64,000 nt of DNA from Litoribacter populi (GTDB lineage Bacteria; Bacteroidota; Bacteroidia; Cytophagales; Cyclobacteriaceae). Positions within the stretch are counted from its first letter, which is position 1. Each line of letters starts with the position of its first letter. Under the pieces are notes generated by a model. It saw nothing but the letters and a program-made list of their open reading frames with translations, was not told the DNA's origin and did no database searches. The position numbers and the translations under genes are program-made. Below are positions 58,550 through 64,000 of this stretch, piece after piece. The stretch is from NCBI RefSeq assembly GCF_007483685.1, contig NZ_VMKN01000002.1:583452-647451 (forward strand), read 5' to 3'.

Positions 58550-61525
58550 ATGCGTAACAAAGGTGTCATAGTGTTTTTGACAGTAATCATTACAGCGCTT
58601 TGCCTGTACTACCTGTCATTTACATTTATCTCAAACAGCGTCCAAAGAGACGCCGAAGCACATGCCACAGACAATGTGGGCAATGTGGATTTCAGCAAAA
58701 AGCAGTCCTATCTTGACTCTGTATGGAGACTGCCGGTTTACAACTTTCTAGGTGCTGAATTTACCTACAAAGAGGTGAAGGAGACCGAGCTTGGACTAGG
58801 CCTTGACCTTCAGGGGGGTATGCACGTGACCTTGGAAGTATCTCCAGTGGAAATCGTAAGAGGACTTTCCGGCAACAGCAAGGATGCTACTTTCAACCAG
58901 GCTGTAGAAACCGCTCAGGAAAGAGCCAAAACCAGCAATGACAAGTTTGTAGACATTTTCTATTCCGCTTGGCAGGAAAAAGCCGGGGACAGAAAATTGA
59001 ACACCGTATTTGCGACAGCGGCCAACAGAGGCCGTATCTCTCTTGAAACTTCTGATGCCGATGTGTTGAGACTAATTGACAATGAGGTAGAAAATGCCAT
59101 TGAGCGTTCTTTCAATATCATCAGAACACGTGTGGATCGTTTTGGTACTGCACAGCCTAACATCCAGAGAATCCAGGGATCAGGTAGAATCCAGATCGAA
59201 CTTCCTGGTGTGGACAACCCTGAGAGGGTAAGAAACCTTCTTCAAGGTGTAGCCAAGCTACAGTTCTGGGAAGTTGCCGAGATCAACGAGTTCGGTGATG
59301 CTATCGAAAGAGCCAATGCTATCTTGGTAGCTGAAGCGCAAGCACAAAAAGGTGCAGGCCAAGAGTCAGCAGACCAAGAGGAGGATGCTGATGCGGGTGA
59401 AGACGACGAAGAAGGCGACCTAGCCCGACAGCTTGCTGAAGGTGCTGATGGTGACGACTTCTCTTCTGATGTATCTCCTTTGCTTTCTCTTCTACAAGCA
59501 AACTATGGTCTTGTTTACGACCTAAAAGATACTGTAACAATCAACAGAATTCTTGCCCGTGAGGACATCAAATCTGTATTGCCAAGAGACGTACGATTCC
59601 TTTGGTCTGTAAAGCCACAGAAGGCTGACGGTCAGGAACTGCTTGAACTACATGCGATCAAAACTCCAAGAGGTACCGAGCAGGCTCCTTTGGAAGGTGA
59701 TGTGATCACCGATGCGCGCCAGTCTTATGACCAGAGCTCCAGACCTGCAGTAAGCATGCAGATGAATGCCGATGGTGCCAGAAAGTGGAGAAAATTGACT
59801 TCAGAGAGCATCGGCAGAAGAATCGCCGTGGTATTGGATGACTATGTATACACTGCCCCTACTGTACAGGGTGAGATCCCTTCGGGACAATCTGAAATCA
59901 CCGGTAACTTCACTATCGAAGAAGCCAAGGATTTGGCCAATATCTTGAAATCAGGTACGCTACCTGCTCCTACCAGAATCGTGGAAGAAGCCATGATCGG
60001 AGCCACCTTGGGTGTTGAAGCCCAAAATCAGGGGATCTACTCCATGGTGGCTGGCTTGGTGCTAGTGGTATTGTTCATGGTAGCTTACTATGCTAAGGGG
60101 GGTCTAATTGCCACAGCAGCCCTTGTATTTAATATTTTCTTCATCTTGGGCATCTTGGCTCAATTGGGAGCTGCGCTTACTTTGCCGGGTATTGCGGGTA
60201 TCGTATTAACCATCGGTATGTCGATTGATGCCAACGTCTTGATCTTTGAGCGTATCAAAGAGGAACTTAGAAACGGTGCGGGTCTCCTTCAGGCGATCAG
60301 CAGCGGTTACAACAAAGCCTTCAGTGCGATTTTGGATTCAAACGTGACCACATTCTTGACGGGTGCCATTCTTTACGCATTAGGTCAGGGGCCGGTTAAA
60401 GGTTTTGCCATCGTCTTGATGATCGGTATTGCGTCTTCATTCTTCTCTGCCGTATTCATCACCAGAGTGATTGTATACTGGATGAGCAAGAAAGGCGACA
60501 AGAGCTCGATCTCCTTCTCTACACCTTATTCTAGAAATGCCCTATCAAACCTTAACATTGACTTCATGAGCAAGCGTAAGGTGGCCTATATAATCTCTAC
60601 AGCTATCATCGTGGTAGGTTTGGCTGTTGCTGCTGTCAATGGTTTGAAATTCGGTGTTGACTTTACCGGTGGACGTACCTATACGGTTGAGTTCAGCGAG
60701 CCAGTTACCACTACAGAATTGAAAACAGGTTTGGATTCCCGTATGGACGGTGCAGTTGAGGCCAAAACTTTTGGCGGAAACAACATCATCAAGGTGACCA
60801 CTTCTTACCTGATCAATGAGGATTCTGACGAAGCCAACAGAGAGGTAGAGCAAAGTATTCTTGCCGGTATTGCTGAAGTGACCGGATTTAACCAAGTGGA
60901 TAATGCCAGAAGATTGGAAGCCAATTCATTTGCTTTGATCGGTTCTTCTAAAGTAGGTGCCACAGTGGCCGATGACATCAAGAATTCTTCTATGGAAGCG
61001 ATGTTCTTTGCCTTGGTTGCCATCTTCCTTTACATCTTGTTGAGGTTCCGTAAGTGGCAGTTCTCCTTGGCATCAATTATTGCCTTGGTGCATGATACTG
61101 CCTTTGTGATTGCGGCATTTGCCATTGCTACTGCCTTCGGTGCTACTTTCGAGATCGACCAGGTATTTATTGCGGCCTTGCTGACGGTGGTAGGTTATTC
61201 GATTAACGATACCGTGATTGTATTTGACCGTATCCGAGAAAACATTTCCAACAGAGGTACTTCGAAGTTGGTGACCATGTTCAACGACGCGATCAACCAA
61301 ACCATGTCCAGAACCTTGATCACCTCTGCCACCACCCTAATTGTGGTATTGGTATTGTTGATCTTCGGCGGTGAGGTACTGGCAGGCTTCTCCTTTGCCT
61401 TGCTTATCGGTGTGCTAGTGGGTACTTATTCTTCTATCTATATCGCGTCCCCAATTGTAGTGGATTTGATGAAGAGAGAAATTGCCCAGGAAAAAGCGGC
61501 TGAAGAAGCTAAGAAAGTTGCATAA
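58550..61525 (+). CDS. secDF: SecDF fusion, protein translocase subunit
   Basis: The 991-residue protein fuses SecD and SecF, each with a six-helix RND-type core. SecD signature LGLGLDLQGGMHV near residue 81, the P1 periplasmic domain, AGLVLVVLFMVAYY and GMSIDANVLIFERIKEE; SecF signature LKFGVDFTGGRTY near residue 702 and VGYSINDTVIVFDRIREN. It uses the proton gradient to pull exported proteins through SecYEG. An acidic insert (residues 271-307, Glu/Asp/Gly/Ala-rich) splits the P1 domain. Confidence 0.97.
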   Translation: MRNKGVIVFLTVIITALCLYYLSFTFISNSVQRDAEAHATDNVGNVDFSKKQSYLDSVWRLPVYNFLGAEFTYKEVKETELGLGLDLQGGMHVTLEVSPVEIVRGLSGNSKDATFNQAVETAQERAKTSNDKFVDIFYSAWQEKAGDRKLNTVFATAANRGRISLETSDADVLRLIDNEVENAIERSFNIIRTRVDRFGTAQPNIQRIQGSGRIQIELPGVDNPERVRNLLQGVAKLQFWEVAEINEFGDAIERANAILVAEAQAQKGAGQESADQEEDADAGEDDEEGDLARQLAEGADGDDFSSDVSPLLSLLQANYGLVYDLKDTVTINRILAREDIKSVLPRDVRFLWSVKPQKADGQELLELHAIKTPRGTEQAPLEGDVITDARQSYDQSSRPAVSMQMNADGARKWRKLTSESIGRRIAVVLDDYVYTAPTVQGEIPSGQSEITGNFTIEEAKDLANILKSGTLPAPTRIVEEAMIGATLGVEAQNQGIYSMVAGLVLVVLFMVAYYAKGGLIATAALVFNIFFILGILAQLGAALTLPGIAGIVLTIGMSIDANVLIFERIKEELRNGAGLLQAISSGYNKAFSAILDSNVTTFLTGAILYALGQGPVKGFAIVLMIGIASSFFSAVFITRVIVYWMSKKGDKSSISFSTPYSRNALSNLNIDFMSKRKVAYIISTAIIVVGLAVAAVNGLKFGVDFTGGRTYTVEFSEPVTTTELKTGLDSRMDGAVEAKTFGGNNIIKVTTSYLINEDSDEANREVEQSILAGIAEVTGFNQVDNARRLEANSFALIGSSKVGATVADDIKNSSMEAMFFALVAIFLYILLRFRKWQFSLASIIALVHDTAFVIAAFAIATAFGATFEIDQVFIAALLTVVGYSINDTVIVFDRIRENISNRGTSKLVTMFNDAINQTMSRTLITSATTLIVVLVLLIFGGEVLAGFSFALLIGVLVGTYSSIYIASPIVVDLMKREIAQEKAAEEAKKVA

Positions 61526-61547
61526 ACTCCCTTTGGGATAAAATATT

Positions 61548-61583
61548 AAAGGCCGCCAAAGTATTTCGGCGGCCTTTTTTTTT
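61548..61583 (+). terminator. Terminator of secDF
   Basis: AAAGGCCGCC and GGCGGCCTTT form a 10-bp stem, followed by nine T. Confidence 0.9.
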
Positions 61584-61586
61584 GTA

Positions 61587-61610
61587 AAAATACCCCGATC
61601 GGGGTATTTT
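61587..61610. repeat. Perfect 24-bp palindrome
   Basis: AAAATACCCCGA followed by its exact complement, then a T-run. It lies 3 bases after the secDF terminator. It may be a second terminator or an operator for the next gene. Confidence 0.7.
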
Positions 61611-61665
61611 TTTTATGGGTGGTAATAGGTTATTTTGAATGATCAACCACATAAAGTTTTTTAAG

Positions 61666-62337
61666 ATGAGTTTTTCCATTTATTTACTGTTAGTATGCCT
61701 TAGTGCCTTAGTCGCCTTGGGGTACCTGATTCATAAACAATCGAGTTTTCAAAAATCGGAAGTTTTGCTATTGATATGTTTAATCCTGGTATTCATATTT
61801 GAAACTTTTAATCAATTTTTGGTAACCAAAGCGATAAATAAAAATATCTTGTATACCCTGAGCTGGTTTTATGTAGTGCCGGCTATCTTGACCTACTATT
61901 TTTCCCAGCAGCTACCTGTTTTCAGAAATAGGGTGTTGGTCATAGGCATCATGATTCTCATGCTGCTCATCCCCAGCCTGCGTATAGACTGGCAAACGGA
62001 TGTGAAAGACCACATGCACTACATCAACTACCTTCCGCTCTGGACGCTGGTATTGATCCTTGCAGGCAAGTCTTTATATAAAAACCTCACCTCACAGGAA
62101 TTTGCCGATCAAAACCTGTTGTCCATTTCCAATTTTTGGGTGTGCATAGGGGTACTCATATTTTACTTGGAGAGTACATTTATGTTGGGGATCCTGTATA
62201 TGTATCCACAGGCAGAAATCTCCCTGATACAGACGGCATTGAATTTCAGCCATTCATTGGGCGGATTGATGCTTTTGATTATCGGCATATCCTTATTTGC
62301 CCCTACCCTTTTTGCCAAAACCTATAAATTTTCCTGA
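61666..62337 (+). CDS. Seven-helix membrane protein (7TM sensor-like)
   Basis: From the ATG at 61666 the 223-residue protein is almost all membrane helices (about seven), with polar loops QSSFQKSE and RIDWQTDVKDHMHY. A similar protein is encoded at 62756-63424 directly before a histidine kinase; both share 'x-E-x-x-x-x-FL-x-x-[KR]-x-I-N' after helix 2 and a 'F-W/I-[VI]-x-x-G-[VI]-L-I-[FY]-[YL]' motif before the sixth helix, so they are probably paralogues. A receptor or input module for signalling is inferred. The longer start at 61639 is less likely. Confidence 0.72.
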   Translation: MSFSIYLLLVCLSALVALGYLIHKQSSFQKSEVLLLICLILVFIFETFNQFLVTKAINKNILYTLSWFYVVPAILTYYFSQQLPVFRNRVLVIGIMILMLLIPSLRIDWQTDVKDHMHYINYLPLWTLVLILAGKSLYKNLTSQEFADQNLLSISNFWVCIGVLIFYLESTFMLGILYMYPQAEISLIQTALNFSHSLGGLMLLIIGISLFAPTLFAKTYKFS

Positions 62338-62393
62338 TCATCATGGAGAATTAAAATATCCTTAATAAATTAGAACACCTTATACCTAAGAAC

Positions 62394-62744
62394 ATGAAAC
62401 TTGAAGAACTAAAAAAATTAACCGCCAATTACAGAAAAGAAGTCGGTATCGGCAAACCTGCGACAAACAGGGAGGGCAAAGAAATCACTGAGCAGTCCCG
62501 ATCGATATGGTTTGACAGACACACCATTGAAAAGCTACTTGCCCAGACCGATGAAAAGATGGGAGGCCTAAAGATATTCTTTGCCGAATACGGAAGTGAC
62601 TACCTAGAGGAAAGCGGCCATGACTACACAGGTCAACTTACAGTGGTATTGGCAGCCTCCAATGATAATGAAGATCCTACTAAGGATGAGCAAATAGAAA
62701 ATGCGGGCCAGCTTTGCCCACCACACTGTGGAGGCGACATTTAA
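62394..62744 (+). CDS. 116-residue protein ending in CPPHCGGDI (CPPxC family)
   Basis: A small soluble protein, no signal. The middle RSIWFDRHTIEKLLAQTDEK, then LKIFFAEYGSD, GQLTVVLAAS, and the end ENAGQLCPPHCGGDI. Bacteroidota encode many small proteins with this layout and a Cys-Pro-Pro-x-Cys end, often beside sensor kinases (from memory). The two cysteines could bind metal or act in redox. It lies between the two 7TM genes. Function is not established. Confidence 0.7.
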   Translation: MKLEELKKLTANYRKEVGIGKPATNREGKEITEQSRSIWFDRHTIEKLLAQTDEKMGGLKIFFAEYGSDYLEESGHDYTGQLTVVLAASNDNEDPTKDEQIENAGQLCPPHCGGDI

Positions 62745-62755
62745 TCGAATGGACA

Positions 62756-63424
62756 ATGGATTTATATAATACCTTCATAGTCATTTCATTTCTCATTATT
62801 ATCCCTGGTTTTTTTATAAAAAAAAACAACTACAAGCCTATCCATAGGCTATTCTTCTTCATTATTGGGTTAGTGTTGATATTGGAAATGACTGGGTATT
62901 ATTTAAAAGTCAGGACAATCAACAATTCCTTCTTATACAATATTGGATTTGTATACATTGAAAGCCTTTTGATTTTACTATATTTCACCCTGATATCACA
63001 GGAAGCAAAATTTAGAAAAATAGTAAGGCTTTCAATGTTTGGATTAATTTTATTGGGTATCACTAATACCCTTTTTTTCCAAAATATCACATCCGTATTT
63101 CATACCTATTCCTATTCGATAATCAGTCTTATGATAATAGGATGTTGTATTAAGTTTTTTATAGATGTAATCTTACAAGGTCGATATGAAAATCAGAACA
63201 CTTTTGGGATACCCCATATATGGATCGTAAGCGGAATTTTAATTTTTTATAGTTCTACAGCCATTTATTTTAGTTCTATCCATGTCTTGTATGACATGAA
63301 TAAAGAGTTATTTTTAAATTTACGGGCTGTGGTAAGGTTCTTAAGCGCCACCTCTTATCTAATCTTCGCCTTTTCCTTCTACACACCGTATATTTTCAAA
63401 GAAAAGACTATTGCAACCAGATAG
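62756..63424 (+). CDS. Seven-helix membrane protein preceding histidine kinase
   Basis: From the ATG at 62756 the 222-residue protein has about seven membrane helices, with short loops and a basic C-terminus (KEKTIATR). The stop at 63422-63424 directly abuts the ATG of the kinase gene at 63425, so the two are probably co-translated and may form one sensor complex in which this protein is the membrane input. It is probably a paralogue of the protein at 61666-62337. Confidence 0.75.
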   Translation: MDLYNTFIVISFLIIIPGFFIKKNNYKPIHRLFFFIIGLVLILEMTGYYLKVRTINNSFLYNIGFVYIESLLILLYFTLISQEAKFRKIVRLSMFGLILLGITNTLFFQNITSVFHTYSYSIISLMIIGCCIKFFIDVILQGRYENQNTFGIPHIWIVSGILIFYSSTAIYFSSIHVLYDMNKELFLNLRAVVRFLSATSYLIFAFSFYTPYIFKEKTIATR

Positions 63425-64000
63425 ATGAATTCCCCTACAGCTTTCGAGGTTTACATAATTATTCTTGCGGGAATCTCAATTACGTTAATTCTGGCCATGT
63501 GCATCATCTTCATGGTAATATTCCACCGTCAAAAGCAGCTTAAAAACAAACAGCAAGTGGCATTATTGCAAGCAGAATACGAGCATACCATATTAAAAGT
63601 AGAAAAAGAAATCCAAGAAGAAACCCTCCAATACATAGGCCAAGAACTCCATGACAACATTGGGCAGATGCTATCCCTAGCCAAGCTGAACTTAAACCAG
63701 GGCGGGACGGAACAAATTTTTGAAACCAAAAAATTGCTTACCCAAACCATCAAAGAAGTCCGCAACCTTTCCAAAGCCCTTAATCTAAGCTGGATTGAAG
63801 GTATAGGCGTTAAGGAATTCATAGAAAAGGAACTGGAAAAAATTGAGAAAACGGGTTTTTGTCAAACACGCATGGAATATGATTCCCCTTTGGATAGCCT
63901 ACCGCAGGATCATAAGCTCGTATTGGCAAGACTCACCCAAGAATGTCTCAACAATGCCATCAAACATGCCCAGCCCAAATTGCTTCATGTGAAAATTGAG
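63425..64000 (+). CDS. NarL-type sensor histidine kinase (HisKA_3), cut by window edge
   Basis: 192 codons are in the window. One membrane segment (about 9-33) is followed by a coiled-coil linker (RQKQLKNKQQVALLQAEYEHTI), the dimerisation/phosphotransfer helix with His 76 in GQELHDNIGQMLSLAK and the N-box of the ATPase domain (LTQECLNNAIKHA) near residue 175. This is the HPK7/NarX-type kinase that phosphorylates LuxR-type regulators. No sensor domain of its own is seen, so the adjacent 7TM protein may be the input. Confidence 0.93.
   Translation, partial: MNSPTAFEVYIIILAGISITLILAMCIIFMVIFHRQKQLKNKQQVALLQAEYEHTILKVEKEIQEETLQYIGQELHDNIGQMLSLAKLNLNQGGTEQIFETKKLLTQTIKEVRNLSKALNLSWIEGIGVKEFIEKELEKIEKTGFCQTRMEYDSPLDSLPQDHKLVLARLTQECLNNAIKHAQPKLLHVKIE

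Overview
The window looks like a chromosomal segment of a Bacteroidota bacterium, most likely of the Cytophagales (Cyclobacteriaceae-like). The reasons are recurring TAnnTTTG promoter -7 boxes (often with TTG about 17-23 bases upstream), few Shine-Dalgarno sites, a fused SecDF, a PorE-type OmpA lipoprotein, GldI-like FKBP lipoproteins, TonB receptors with a carboxypeptidase-regulatory plug extension, an ECF sigma/anti-sigma/DUF4252 module and a Bacteroidota-style curli (csg) locus. The genus assignment is inference.

Layout. 1-5.5 kb: a leftward yqeY-cvpA-glutamine amidotransferase operon divergent from pdxJ, an alpha/beta hydrolase, an RsmI-like methylase, a DUF427 protein and a Lpd-like flavoprotein. 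5.6-7.9 kb: ECF sigma, anti-sigma and two DUF4252 proteins. 8.2-18.8 kb: tRNA-Phe, an HdrD/GlpC-like Fe-S pair, PorE, a PnuC/NadR-kinase pair, a fatty acid desaturase and a TPP-riboswitch-controlled TonB receptor. 19-32.6 kb: a DUF4160/DUF2442 pair, hydrolase, dxs, scpA, a UPF0104 membrane protein, a Kazal lipoprotein, pyruvate carboxylase, ndk, nrnA and three tandem FKBP lipoproteins. 32.9-39.9 kb: a complete curli system (minor curlin, CsgA, CsgB-like, CsgE, CsgF, CsgG with an extra C-terminal domain, an accessory lipoprotein) with a receiver/LuxR regulator. 40-47 kb: rdgB, udk, then an accessory stretch with DUF4199, a 48-residue hydrophobic peptide, an uncharacterised ~260-residue protein and a complete IS21-family element with 5-bp target duplication. 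47.2-57.6 kb: an apparent ion-homeostasis and stress island (Ca2+-type P-ATPase, MscS channel, K+/H+ antiporter, UspA-like protein) interspersed with unrecognised small membrane proteins, among them two paralogous pairs. 58-64 kb: secDF and a membrane-sensor/histidine-kinase cluster running off the right edge.

Themes. Curli secretion (csgEFG) and fibre subunits form one leftward transcription unit from a well-formed promoter at 38566-38596. Vitamin uptake (TPP riboswitch plus TonB receptor, PnuC-type permease and NadR-type kinase) is spread over 13.3-18.8 kb. Intergenic spaces carry several families of short degenerate repeats (TACGAAG, CATCGG/CATCCG, CTTTGCG, CACAGAG/CTGTGG types). Two 29-bp copies are identical and inverted around 41.3-42.6 kb, and the IS21 element has landed inside one of the CTGTGG type. 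The least explained parts are the small membrane protein pairs of the ion island, the 42.3-43.5 kb peptide/protein pair, the extended CsgG and the intergenic repeats.
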